Shown: positions 46,537 to 58,311 of the stretch, one piece after another
How the letters are laid out: every line of letters begins with the position of its first letter
How positions within the stretch are numbered: the first letter of the stretch is position 1
Source of the DNA: Anaeromyces robustus
Taxonomy: Eukaryota > Neocallimastigomycota > Neocallimastigomycetes > Neocallimastigales > Neocallimastigaceae
Direction: 5' to 3'
DNA: 64,000 nt
Assembly (NCBI GenBank): GCA_002104895.1
Contig: MCFG01000293.1
Span: 24,353 to 88,352, forward strand
Translations under genes and position numbers: made by a program
The notes under the pieces: generated by a model
Told to the model about the DNA's origin: nothing
The model's input: only the letters and a program-made list of their open reading frames with translations
Database searches by the model: none

Positions 46537-46554
46537 GTGTGTGTGTGTGTGTGT
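46537..46554. repeat. (GT)9 dinucleotide repeat
   Basis: Nine perfect GT units in otherwise A/T-only sequence. Confidence 0.95.
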
Positions 46555-46745
46555 TTTTCTGTCTATAAATTACCTCAAACTTGGTACATTTTTACTATAA
46601 ATGTTTAAATTTATACAAAAATAAAAAAAAATAAAAAAAATAAAAAAAATTAATATTTATTAAGTATTATTATTTAAAATTATTATTTATTATTAAATAT
46701 CAAATAATAGATTTAATGTATTGTTATTTATTATTATTAAAAAAA

Positions 46746-46748
46746 TAT

Positions 46749-46799
<51 letters not shown>

Positions 46800-46800
46800 T
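46746..46800. repeat. (ATTT)n microsatellite
   Basis: About 14 perfect ATTT units. Confidence 0.95.
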
Positions 46801-47271
46801 ATAATTTATTTAATTTATAGAAGTTATTCATTAAATTTATTTTATTTTTATTGGATGTTTTCTCTCCGTTTTTTTTAATTTAATTATTAAATTAAAATGA
46901 TTTGTTAAAAAAGAAAAAAAAAACTTTTTTTTTACTTTGTAATTTTTCCATTGAATTAATTAATAATTAATAAAATAATTAAATGAATTTAAAATAATTA
47001 ATAAATTAATAAAGCTGTCAAGTCAAAAAATAAAAAATAAAAAAAATGTTTATTTTTTATTTTATCAAAGTTTAATTATTATTAAATTTTAATCTTATTT
47101 CAATTTCAATTTCAAATTTAAATGAATTATTTAATTTATCTATAAATTATGAATACATTATTAATATATATAATAAATAACTTTTATCGATACACCTTTT
47201 TAATAAATTATATATAAATATAGAATTATCATGTGATATTCACACCATGATATAGGAATAAAATTCCAATG

Positions 47272-47308
47272 TCTTTACCATTTTTGGTGTTCTTTACCAT
47301 TTTTGGTG
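47272..47308. repeat. Two adjacent 18-bp direct repeats
   Basis: TCTTTACCATTTTTGGTG occurs at 47272-47289 and 47291-47308, one base apart, and each copy holds an ACCA/TGGT mini-hairpin. An imperfect dyad (ATCATGTGA...CCATGAT) lies about 40 bases upstream. The local complexity is high for this desert. Confidence 0.8.
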
Positions 47309-47873
47309 GTCGAGTTTTTCCTTATTAATTTTTTGTGTTTGTTTTTCTAAAATAATAATAAAAATAATAATAAATATAATAATTATTATATTCATTATTA
47401 TAAATATAATAAAAAATATATTCATTAATATATTCATTTAATAGATAATATATGTATGAAATAAATTAAAAATAAAAAAAGAATGGCTAAAAAAAAAATA
47501 ATAAAAAATAAAAAATAAAATAAAAATAAAAGATATTAAAAAATAATCATTAAAATAGTTATTTTACCTTTTTTCCCCATAAAAATAGGTAAAAATATGG
47601 GGTAGAAACAAACATAAAAAAAAAATCATTAATTTTAAATTTTAAATTGTTTAAAAATTTTATTTAAAAAAGATACAAAAATACAAATAAAAAGAAAAAT
47701 AAAAATAAAAATAAAAATTAAAAATAAATATAAATTATTTATTTATTCTATTATTTCATATTTCATATGAAGAAATGTTGAATTGTTAAATATTATATTT
47801 TTTTAATTTTTTCAAAAAGAAAAAATCATATGAATTAGAAAAAAAACAAAAACAATATTTTTTTTTATTATTA

Positions 47874-47905
<32 letters not shown>

Positions 47906-48361
47906 CCGATGTATTTTATATTAAATAGTTTATTAAAAAAAATATATTTTTAATTATTCATAAATTAAAATTAAAATTAATATTGAAAATAATAATAAGT
48001 AAGAATTATTATTATTTTATATTTAATTATTTTTAAATATTTTTAATTGATTTTAATTATAATATAAATGTTAATATCTATCATTAAAACCCTTTTTTTT
48101 CATTTTTTAAAGGTTAAAAAAAACAAATGCAAAGAAAATATTAAAAAAATAAAGAAAGAAAGAAAAAATTATATAAAATAAAAATGGAGTTATAGTTAAA
48201 AAGAAAAAAAAAAAGAAAAAGAAGAAAGAGAATTTTAAAATAATAATATTATTTGAAATATATGAAGATTTATCAAAATATTTTTTTGTCCTTTTAGAAA
48301 AATATTATAATGTAATAATAAAAAAATAAAAAAAAAAAAAATAAGTGTATATAAAGTATTT

Positions 48362-48392
<31 letters not shown>

Positions 48393-49270
48393 TTTGAATC
48401 ATTCTTTTTAGAGATATACATATACATATATATAATCTTGTAAATTTGGTAAATACAGTTAACTCTATATAGTTTTAAAAATTTAGCTTTGATTTTTCTT
48501 TGATTTTTTTTTATGAATTTGTTATTATTTATTATCATTTATTTCTTTAATTATTTTTAAAAAAAAAAATTTTTTTTTATTAATCATTAATTATTAAACT
48601 ATTAAAATGAGGGTGGGGTGTGTGTGTTGTATGTAGTGTGTGGAATGGTATTCTAATTTTAAATAATAAAATTAAAAAAAAAAAAATAAAAAAAAAATAT
48701 ATATATATATATAATGTATATGTAATGTATGTATGTATGTTTATATACATGTATATGTATGTATTTTTATTTTTATTTTTTCTTTTAAATAATTCCTTTA
48801 TAAGATTTTTATTTATTTTATTAGATTTATTTTATTTTTTTAGATTTGTTAGAGAAAAAAAAATAATTAATGAATAAATAAAATAAAATAAAAAATAAAA
48901 TAAAATGAATTAATGAATAAGAAAAAAAAAAGTATTTTTTTTTATGTACACATTATAATAGACTCTTTTTTTCTTTTTTTTTTTTTTTTTTATAAACTAA
49001 TAAATAGTATTTATTTAATTTTTATTTTTTTTTTTTTTTTAAACTTTTTATTTTTTACATTATATTTTTTATTTTTTTTTTTTATAAATAATCTAATTAT
49101 ATTTTTTATTATATTTTATTTATATATTCATCTAATTCATTATTTAATATTTAATATTTTGTTTTTATTAATATATCTTATAGAATATATATTAATAAAA
49201 ATAATATCAAATAAATCAAATATAAAGATATATAAATAAAAAATGAAAATTTTATAGATTTATAGATTAT

Positions 49271-49271
49271 A

Positions 49272-49310
<39 letters not shown>
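49271..49310. repeat. (AAT)n trinucleotide repeat
   Basis: About 13 perfect AAT units. Confidence 0.95.
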
Positions 49311-49311
<1 letters not shown>

Positions 49312-50165
49312 TTTATTTATTTATTCTACTATAAAAAAAAGTATTTGATTTTTATTTTATTATATTCTATTCTTTTTTTTTTTTTTTACTATTATCATTA
49401 TTATTATTATTATTACTGTATTTATATTTGTATTTATATTTATATCAAATAAATAAAAATATCTATATAATAAAGTAAAAATATCTATATAATAAAGTGC
49501 TATTTTTTTGTTTTAATAAAAATTCTTTTTTTAATTTTATTTTATTTTATTTCTTTTTTTTTTTAAATAAAAAAAATATAAAATAAAAGGTGAAAACTAT
49601 ACATAATTTTAATTTTTAGTACATCATTATATATATATATATATATATTTCTTTTATATATAAATATTATATATATATATATATTTTTTTTTCTATCTAT
49701 TTTTTTTTAAATAATTTAATATTGAAAAATATTTTATTTTTATTTTATTTTATTTTATTTTATACATATATTATTTATTATATATATATATATTTTTCTA
49801 TATACATATATTTTGGTATTAGTATTCTAAAAATAAAAAAAAAAGTAAATTTTTTTTTTATTCTCGAGTGAGATAAAATGTTAAGAGTGTATGAGAGTTT
49901 GAGTAAAGTGTATAAGTGTTTTTTTTTTTTTTTTTTCTATAAATTTTCTATATTTTTCTAATATATAAAAGTTTAAACTTTTATATATTTATTTTTTCTT
50001 TTTCTATAATAAAAATATATATATATTTTCTATATATATTTTTAATTTTTTAATTATTGTTATTATTTTTTTTTAATTGATTTTTTTTTTTTTTTTACAA
50101 TTTTTTCAATTAATTTTTTTTTTTTTTTTTACAATTTTTTTTAAATTAATTTTTTCTTTTTAAAT

Positions 50166-51074
50166 TTAGAAAAGTAAATAAATAGCAAAAGTTAATAAAG
50201 TTATAATATAAATACTAATAGAAGAAGTTAAAACTCCATTAGAAGTGGAATCTTTTTGGGAATCATTATTAGTTCCATTATTAGCATCCGTAGTGGTAGC
50301 ATTAAGATTACTACTAGTATCATTATTATTAGTTTTAATAAGAGAAGCAAATTCTTTATCTCCAAGACATTCAGCGACGGTAACAAATTTATAATCTTTA
50401 TAAGGATTATTTTCAATAAACCATGGTACAATTTGTTTTACAGTATGTTCATAAACATCATGCATTAAAACTAAATAATTTTCCTTTTTTTCATCCCATC
50501 TTTTTTGTAATTTTTCATGAGATTGTTCAATAACTTTATCAAGATTTTTAATTTGTCCATCACTACCCTTTTCATAATCCCAATCAAAACTATCATCATC
50601 CCATTGAATAAGTTTATAACCTAATTTTTCAAATCTTATAGTACATTCTTCATCACAATGACCAAGTGGTGCACGAGCATAAGTTGGACGATAACCTGTA
50701 TTAGCTTCAACTAAATCATCTAATTTTTTCATATTTTCTTCAAATTCTGTTTGATTTTCTGGAATATTATGATTCCAAGTATGAGAAGCAATTTGATGAC
50801 CTTCTTGAGTAGCTCTTACCCAAATTTGTTGTTTTTCTTTATTTTCTGGTAAATCTTTCCAATAATTAAAACCATTAACAAAAAAGGTTGCACGTATACC
50901 TGCTGCTTTTAAAGTATCCATTAATTCACTAGTATATTCATAAGGTCCATCATCAAAAGTTAAAGCAATCGTATTTGGTTCAGTACAACTTTCAATTCTA
51001 ACACCTTTAACTTTAATTAAAGTGGTTGAAGTTGCTAATAAAGTAATAAGATTTTTAAAATTAATGAAACGCAT
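50166..51074 (-). CDS. CE4 polysaccharide (chitin) deacetylase, copy c
   Basis: 302 residues in one exon, with a secretion signal (about 1-24) longer than in copies a, b and d. NodB motifs: TFDDGP (Asp41, Asp42), SHTWNH (His98, His102), RAPLGHC, LMHD. Motif 4 reads DDDSFDW where the other copies have DTDTNDW or DTDTHDW. Its closest relative in the window is copy d (both share YWKD-PENKEKQQ, EANTGYRP and NNP-KDYK), yet copy d has an intron after codon 13 and copy c does not. Its N-terminus is also rearranged, which fits intron loss with local sequence change. A Ser/Asn/Asp-rich tail with several N-glycosylation sequons precedes a C-terminal hydrophobic segment, suggesting a GPI anchor. Likely acts on wall chitin; xylan acetyl groups are the alternative substrate. 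Confidence 0.92.
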   Translation of the reverse strand: MRFINFKNLITLLATSTTLIKVKGVRIESCTEPNTIALTFDDGPYEYTSELMDTLKAAGIRATFFVNGFNYWKDLPENKEKQQIWVRATQEGHQIASHTWNHNIPENQTEFEENMKKLDDLVEANTGYRPTYARAPLGHCDEECTIRFEKLGYKLIQWDDDSFDWDYEKGSDGQIKNLDKVIEQSHEKLQKRWDEKKENYLVLMHDVYEHTVKQIVPWFIENNPYKDYKFVTVAECLGDKEFASLIKTNNNDTSSNLNATTTDANNGTNNDSQKDSTSNGVLTSSISIYIITLLTFAIYLLF

Positions 51075-52908
51075 TTTTTATTTTCTTTATTTTCTTTGTT
51101 AATTATATGAATTATAATAAAAAAATTTATTTATTTATTTATTTATGATAAAAACTTTATTTAATTTTTTAATTTTATAATTTTATGAGATTTTTGTTTT
51201 TTTTTTGAGATTTCGAAATTTAGATTTCACTTTTTTTTTTTTTTTTATTTTTTGATTTTAATTTTACTTTTATTTTTTGTGTTAATTATTATTTTTTTAA
51301 TTATAATTATAATTTTATTTTTATTTTTATTAATTTTTTTTTTAAGAAAAAAAAAAAACACTTTTTCTTTTCTAGTTTTTTTTTTTTTTACTTTATTTTA
51401 TTTACTTTCTATTAATAGATTTTTTATTATTATAATTATTGTTAATTATAAAAAAAAAAAAAAAAGAAAAGAGAAAAAAAAAAATTTTTTTTTATATATT
51501 ATTTATTATATTATATTATTTTATTTTATTTATTTTGTGTTTTATTTTTATTTAATCTTTTTTTTTTTACTGAATAAAATCAAAACATTTTTTTTTTTTA
51601 TTTTATTGGAAAATTTTAAATTATTTATAATTTAATTAAATATTCATTGATATTTAATATATAATTTATTTAATTAATATTTAAATATTTATTTATTTAT
51701 CATGAAATGTTGTTAATTTAAAAAATTTAATGCTTAATTTGATGAAAATTATTGATATTAATTATTGATAATGACATAATAATATTAATTTATATTATTT
51801 AATTAATTACATATATTACATTAAATTGTAATATATATTTAATTTTATATTAAAATAAAAAATTTTAAAAAAAAAATCTTAATGAATAAATAATTAATTA
51901 ACTTTTTAACTATTTATGGGATCTTTTGGATTATTTATAATAAATTTTAAATTATAATAAATCAATAAATCAATAAATAAATCAATAATAAATAAATAAA
52001 TAAATAATAATTTAATAATATTAATAAATAAATAAATAAATATTAAATAAATAAATAATAATATTAATAATGGTAAAGAATTAATAATAAGTAAAATTAT
52101 TCTATAATAATTAATTTCTTAGTATTATTAATAATTATTATTAATTATTAATTATTAATAAAAGTTTTATAATTATAATAATGTTTTGGAGTATAGATAT
52201 TTTAGATATATATTTATATTTTATAATAAATATTTTTTTTTCATTTTTTTGTATAAAAAGTAAAACAAAAATGTTTTATTAATGAATTGAAATTAATGAT
52301 TAATAAAGAATATTTTAATATTATTTAATATTTGTATATTAGAAGAAATTACAGAGTAATTCATAGTTTGGGTTAAAAAAATAAAAACAAGAATGGTTTT
52401 AAATAAATAAATAATAATAAATAATAAATATTTATAATTATTAATTATTTATTATTTATTAATTAATTATTTTATTATTTTATTTAGTATTATTAATTCA
52501 TAATACTAAATACTCATACTTGATAATAATAAAAATGAAACATTTTTTAATATTATAAATAATAATAATAATAAATAATATTAAAAAATCATTATTAATA
52601 TTTATTAATTAATTAATTAATTATTTGAAATTATTTTTTTTTTGTTTTCTATTTTAATTAATTTATTAGGAATTTAATAATTATAATAATAAATAATAAT
52701 ATTGAATAATTAATATATAAATAATATATTTAATATTCTATTGATTTAAATAGTATAAATAAATAATAAATAATAATAATATTTAAATCAATAGAATATT
52801 AAATATATTATTTATTTATTATTCATGATATATTAATATTTATTTATTTATTATTTATTAATTCATTAATTTAAATAGTCATTTATATATTTATTATTTA
52901 TTTACTAT

Positions 52909-52947
<39 letters not shown>

Positions 52948-54148
52948 TTATTTTCATTTTAATTAAGTGAAACAACAAAAAAAAAACAATCAAAAAAAAA
53001 AAGAAATTTTAATTTATTTTTTAAACGGTAATTTTTTAATATAAAATTATCCGTTATAATCAATGAATAAAATAATATAAAATTAAATAAATCATTAATA
53101 ATTAATAAATATTCTAAATGAATAAATAATAATTTAAATAAATGTCAATAATTATTAGATGTTTACCAATTCCATTACAAATTTCAATCTAAATAAATTT
53201 AATAAAATAAAATAATTATTTATATTATATTATATTATTATATTACAATTAATTACAATATATGGTACAATATATAATTTCTTAAGTTTTTATTTATTTT
53301 TTTATTTATTGATTGATTTAAATTTTATTTCAATGGATTAATCCTTAATGTTTTATATAAATTTTATAGTTTTACAAAAAATTTATTTAAATATTATATT
53401 AAATATTTATTTATTTATATTGGCTGATTTATTATAGATTTATTTAAATTATTATTTATATATTCATTTAATTATATGCAATAAAATGGTTGGATAATTT
53501 TAATCATTCTTTAAATTTGACATATTTTTTTATAATGTTTAATGTTAATTTTAATTTTTATTTGACATGAATAAATAATAATAATTTAAATAAATAATCT
53601 AATAAATAAATGAATAAATAAATACTATTGATTTAAATAAATATTTACAGAATGATTATATTAAAAAATAATAATTAATAATTAATAATTAAAAAATAAT
53701 TAATTAATTAATAATAATTAATAAAAAAAAAAACCATAAGAATAAAAAAAAAAACATCAAACCAACCTCGAACCTGAAAAATAAAAATAAAAATAAAAAG
53801 AATTTTAAATAATTATTATTATTATTAACTATTATTAAATTATTTTTAAACTTTTTTCTATAAATCTATAAATTCTTAATAATAATAATAATAATTATAA
53901 TAAAGAATTTATTTTAACAGTTTTTTTTTTTTTTTTTTTTTATTAATTAAATTTACGTATTTTTTTTTTGTGTTTTGTTTTTTCTGTATTTAATTTTATA
54001 TTGAATTTTTTTTATTTTTTTTTTGTGTAATAATAAATGTTTTTTTTTTGTGGTTAAAGGAAAAACTATTTTATTGTTTATGTTTGTATTTTCATATGAT
54101 ATTAAAAATTGGATTTTTATCTTCAAAAAAAAAAAAAAAATCAAAAAT

Positions 54149-54184
<36 letters not shown>

Positions 54185-54318
54185 ATAGAATTTTTTTTTT
54201 TTTTAAAATACTCCAAGCCATTTTTTTTTTTTTTTTCAAGAGTACAAAATGAATGGAATGGGATAAATAAATAAATATATAATAACTAAATATAAAAATA
54301 AATATATAATAAAATTAT
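51075..54318. other. Intergenic, A/T-rich
   Basis: Upstream region of CE4-c followed by microsatellite-rich sequence, with T runs near 53921-53940. The open frames at 51252-51635 and 53953-54144 are low-complexity. A short motif CTCCAAGCCA next to a T run (54211-54236) resembles one at 56388-56413 beyond the retroelement. Confidence 0.5.
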
Positions 54319-54325
54319 AAAATTA

Positions 54326-54368
<43 letters not shown>

Positions 54369-56296
54369 GCAATAAAATAATGAAAACTTTATTTAAATTT
54401 AATTTAAAAAGTACATGTTATAAAGTAATTGTACATATTAAAACTTAATCTAATAAAGAATAATAATTTATTATTTAATAGATAGTAATAATTTATAATT
54501 ACTTCATATGGTATAGTGTATATTATTAAATTAAATCAAGTTGGAAAGTTATTATCATTATTAGATGCGTGTGACCTACTGTCTTGTCCTACTGAATTGT
54601 CAGCTTCGACGCTCTTGGTTAGATTGTTGGGATACCTATTGAATAATGACCAGATCTGGCCACTAACAGTAGGCATAATTCTAAGTAAAAGTGCGGATGT
54701 ACGTACCAAAAGTGGAACATCCGAAAAGGTGCTAGGTTTAAGTTGCGCCTTACAAAGACTGTTCCACTCCTCTTTCCCCAAGTTATAATGATTAACTCTT
54801 CCACCAAGAAGGAAATAATATACCCTACTCCATTCCAACGAGTTGGAATGAAAATTTACCCCACTTGAAGCATTACTAACTAAATTATTATAATTAATAC
54901 TATTATTTAAACTATTATTATTGTTGTTGATACTATAACTGAAAGTATTATTTAAGTTGTAAGTTAAACTAACATAATGAATAAAACTATTAGAAACTAA
55001 GAAAGTACTATTTCGTGAAGAATTCTCCAAGGAGGAGAAATTGTTGAAGTAATTAAAACCAAAAAAAATGTTGTTGATAGTTAAATTATTAATGAATTGA
55101 GAGTAGTTGTATAGAAAATATGTAGATAAGCTAGTACTAATACTATTACTAACATTATTAATATTACTATTATCATTGCTATTACCATTATTATTACTAT
55201 TAATATTAATATTACTATTACTACTGCTATTATTATTATAGATATTATCATAAATATTATTATTGTAGTTATTATTAAAATTATTAGAAAAGTTGATATT
55301 ATCAGAACTAACTAAAGGTTTTCGATTAACATACAAATAAATGGTTTCAAGATTGCCAAATAACTTAGAACGCCAATGATCGAATGTTGGGCATTCTAAA
55401 ATCCAATGTTCGAAGGTTTGACTACCGCCTTTACAACAAGGACAGTAATCAGGGCAAGAGTCAGATACAAGTTTAGCGGCTTTAGCAATTTCACTATTGA
55501 ATTTATAACCACTACGTATTTTGAGGAGCCAATTAAAGCCATAAGCCAAGTTAGGGTATTCAAGTTCAAGATGTAAATAATCACGAGATAATTCAAGGTG
55601 ATTATCACAATAGGTAACAGCTTTAACGGAGTCTTTTTTGACATCTCTATTCCAATAAAAAGTCAAAATATCTTCTCTAGAGCCAATTTTAGAAAGTTTC
55701 TTTGATAAAGTTCTGCTTTCTTTAGCCCATGTGTATTTTCTCATCTTCGGAATAATAGTAACTAACTTGGAAATAATACAATTAGAGTCTGCCCATCTCT
55801 TAAAACATTTATCTTGAGCAATGGCACATTTGGCAGAAAGAGGAGGAATATTAAGATCTTTAGATACACTATATAAAGATATGAAGGAAGAGCGCTTCCT
55901 AAGACCTGCAATCCAAGAGAGTCCTTTATTAATTAGCCTTTGAGCACCGTTTGTTCTAGTTTTATTAGATCCAAGTAAAGGTGCAACGTATGATACTTGA
56001 CTGACAACAACCGAATTAAAAACTGATTTCTTGAAGGATATAGGCATATAAGGATTAATTAAAAATCCTCTAACAGAAAAAAGCGCTTTCCTAACTTTAT
56101 TATTCGTCGATTTAATTATCGGTTTAAGAGATAAATCACTATCAAAAGGAATTCCCAAATACGTATAACAATTAGTTTTTGGAATAATTTGACCAGCAAG
56201 GTAAAAGGTAGGGTCACCTTTAACTTTAGAATTTTCTGCTTTTACAACCGTAGTTCCACATTTACCAATTCCGAATTCCATAAGAAAATTATAAAA
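54319..56296 (-). mobile_element. 5'-truncated non-LTR (LINE-like) retrotransposon, family B
   Basis: An insert of about 1954 bases (54331-56284) between direct repeats AAAATTATAAAA (54319-54330 and 56285-56296). These are A/T-only, but they sit exactly at the poly(T) start and at the 5' end of the insert. On the minus strand it ends with an AATAAA about 25 bases before a poly(A) tail of about 37. The 3' end differs in sequence from family A. The element ORF is open right up to the 5' junction, so truncation removed the start and most of the reverse transcriptase. The inside is markedly less A/T-rich than its flanks. Confidence 0.9.
54536..56281 (-). CDS. Retrotransposon ORF fragment: end of reverse transcriptase plus zinc-knuckle C-terminus
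   Basis: A 581-residue uninterrupted frame. It begins inside the reverse-transcriptase domain (MEFGIGKCGTTVV, then CYTYLGIPFDSD), downstream of where the catalytic YADD would lie, so polymerase activity is lost. Residues about 55-260 are the thumb and connection region typical of LINE reverse transcriptases. CPCCKGG...FEHWILECP (about 280-300) is a Cys/His cluster like the C-terminal zinc knuckle of LINEs. An Asn/Ser-rich insert (about 326-385) follows, then an end (VPLLVRTSALL, ADNSVGQD) shared with the family A fragment at 39916-40176. The apparent initiator is internal: only three element bases precede it before the target-site duplication. The intact 1.7-kb frame suggests a recent insertion. 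It is not expected to be autonomous. Confidence 0.88.
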   Translation of the reverse strand: MEFGIGKCGTTVVKAENSKVKGDPTFYLAGQIIPKTNCYTYLGIPFDSDLSLKPIIKSTNNKVRKALFSVRGFLINPYMPISFKKSVFNSVVVSQVSYVAPLLGSNKTRTNGAQRLINKGLSWIAGLRKRSSFISLYSVSKDLNIPPLSAKCAIAQDKCFKRWADSNCIISKLVTIIPKMRKYTWAKESRTLSKKLSKIGSREDILTFYWNRDVKKDSVKAVTYCDNHLELSRDYLHLELEYPNLAYGFNWLLKIRSGYKFNSEIAKAAKLVSDSCPDYCPCCKGGSQTFEHWILECPTFDHWRSKLFGNLETIYLYVNRKPLVSSDNINFSNNFNNNYNNNIYDNIYNNNSSSNSNININSNNNGNSNDNSNINNVSNSISTSLSTYFLYNYSQFINNLTINNIFFGFNYFNNFSSLENSSRNSTFLVSNSFIHYVSLTYNLNNTFSYSINNNNNSLNNSINYNNLVSNASSGVNFHSNSLEWSRVYYFLLGGRVNHYNLGKEEWNSLCKAQLKPSTFSDVPLLVRTSALLLRIMPTVSGQIWSLFNRYPNNLTKSVEADNSVGQDSRSHASNNDNNFPT

Positions 56297-58311
56297 TATA
56301 TATATATAAAAATCAGGTTATTATTAATAATAATTATTAATCATTAATTATTAAAAAAAAAAATTTTTTTTTTTTATATTATTAAAACCCCAAGCCTTTT
56401 TTTTTTTTTTTTTATTATTAATAATTAAAAAATAATATTTAATAAAAAAAACTAAAATAGAATAGAAATAAATAAATCAAAAAAAAAAAAAAAAAAAGCA
56501 CACGCCCATACGATTATAAACACTCATACAAACATACAAAGAAATAAAAAAGGCTTATTTATTTATATATATATTTTTTTTTTAACTTTTTTTTTAAACC
56601 ATTTATTAATTTATTTATTTTATTTTAAGATATAAAAAAAATATTTAATTTAATGTTTTTTTAAGGTAAAAAAGAGGAATAATTTTAAAAAAAATATATA
56701 AAAATAAAAAATAATAAAATAAAAAATATTTATTATTTATTATTTAAATATTTTTAAATAAATTGACTTAAATTAAAATTATTTCCCTTTTAAAACTATT
56801 AAAATATTATTAACTTTTAATGAATAAATATTTTTTTTTTCTTTAAATTTTAATTTATAAATTATTAAATAATAAGATATGAAGAATATTGAGAATATGA
56901 GATAATATTATATAATAATGTTTGTTTTTTTCTTTTTTCTTTTTTCTTTGGGGATAAATTTTTAAAATAAAAAAAAAAAAAAAAAGTTAATAATAATTTC
57001 AAGGTAAAAACATAAAAACAAAAAACAAAAAAAAAAAAAAAAAAGAAAAAAAAAACCTATTTATATATTTTATAATTCTTTTTTAATACTAATACTATAT
57101 ACAAAATATATAATAGATTAGAATATGAATAAGAATAAAATAAAAGAAATCTAAAATGCTATTATTTACTATTATTATTATTATTATTAAAATATATTTT
57201 TCTTTTTTTTTTTTTTGTTTTTCTTTCTTTCTCTCTTTTTTTTTTTTTTAATATTTATATGATAAGATATGAATATATACTTTCTTTTTATTATTTTTTT
57301 TTAATATTATATGAAAGGTTAAATATATTATATATTATTTTTATAATAATTACATATTAACATTTTAATAATTAATAATTTATATTATTATTATTAATTT
57401 TTTTTTTGTTTTTGTTTTTCTTTTGTTCTTTTTGTTCTTTTTGTTTGTTTTTTTTTTTCTCTACAAATATATATATTTTACTTTAAAAACTTTCTTTTTT
57501 TAAAAAAAAAAAAACATATAAAATAAAATTAATTTATATGTTGTAAATATCTATTTAAATGAATTTTCTTTTTTTTAAAAAAAAAAAACTATAATAAAAT
57601 AAAATATGTTATATATTATAAATAAAAAAAATTAATAATTATTAATATTCAATTATAATTATTATTATTATTATTGAGGATAGATATAATTTAATAAATA
57701 ATATTTTAGAAAAGAAAAAGAAAAAAAAAAGGTATATATTTAATATGAAATAATATTTTCATTATATTCCTTTTTTTTTTCTTTTTCTTTTTTTTTTTTT
57801 TTAATAAAAAAAAACTTCTGTGGTATTTTTTATATATATATAGAATAAATATGATATTTTATATATTATAAATTATAATAATATATTTCTTAAATTATAT
57901 AAATAAAAAGGGTTTGTTTTATTTTTTTAGTTTGTTTGATTTGGTTTTGATTTAATTTTGGTTTTAATGATTTGTTTTTTTTTTTTTCTTTAAATAAAAA
58001 TTATATTTTTTAACTTTAAAATTTATATTGTATTTTTTTTTCTTCCATTATTGAATTTCAAATCTTGTTTTTGTTTTTGTTTTGTTTTTTCTAATCTTAA
58101 AATATATTATATTATATTATATAAGTAATTAAATTATGTATATGATTTTTTTTTTTAAGATTAATAGAGTTAATTTTTTTTAATATATATATAAATATAA
58201 TGTTTTTTTTTTTTAATTTATATATTTTTGGTTTTTGATTTGGTTGTTGTTGTTATTTCTTTTTGGAATATTTTTGAATATTTTTAATTTTTAATTCAAT
58301 ATAAAATTAAA
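56297..58311. other. Intergenic, A/T-rich
   Basis: No gene. Poly(A)/(T) runs, (ATT)n tracts and TTTTTG-like repeats near 57408-57440 and 58066-58084. It includes the 3' flank of CE4-d. Confidence 0.5.

Larger units (their letters stand above)
43113..50165. other. 7-kb gene-free A/T-rich region
   Basis: The longest desert in the window. It holds many microsatellites: (TTTTTTTC)n about 46411-46455, (GT)9 46537-46554, (ATTT)n 46746-46800, (AAT)n 49271-49310, and a G/T-rich patch at 48608-48650. An 18-bp direct repeat pair lies at 47272-47308. Open frames at 48305-49239 are Lys/Phe/Ile-rich and are not accepted. Confidence 0.6.

Noticed and set aside
48305-49239. Lys- or Phe-rich open frames on both strands
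   Set aside because: Homopolymer-driven frames without domains; the G/T-rich patch nearby does not support a gene.
53762-53776. GGTTCGAGG on the minus strand, like a tRNA B-box
   Set aside because: No T-arm pairing, no A-box at a suitable distance and no acceptor stem.
54211-56413. Similar CCAAGCC + poly(T) motifs on both sides of the family B element (54211-54236, 56388-56413)
   Set aside because: They lie outside the target-site duplication and share only about nine bases plus a T run, which may be chance.
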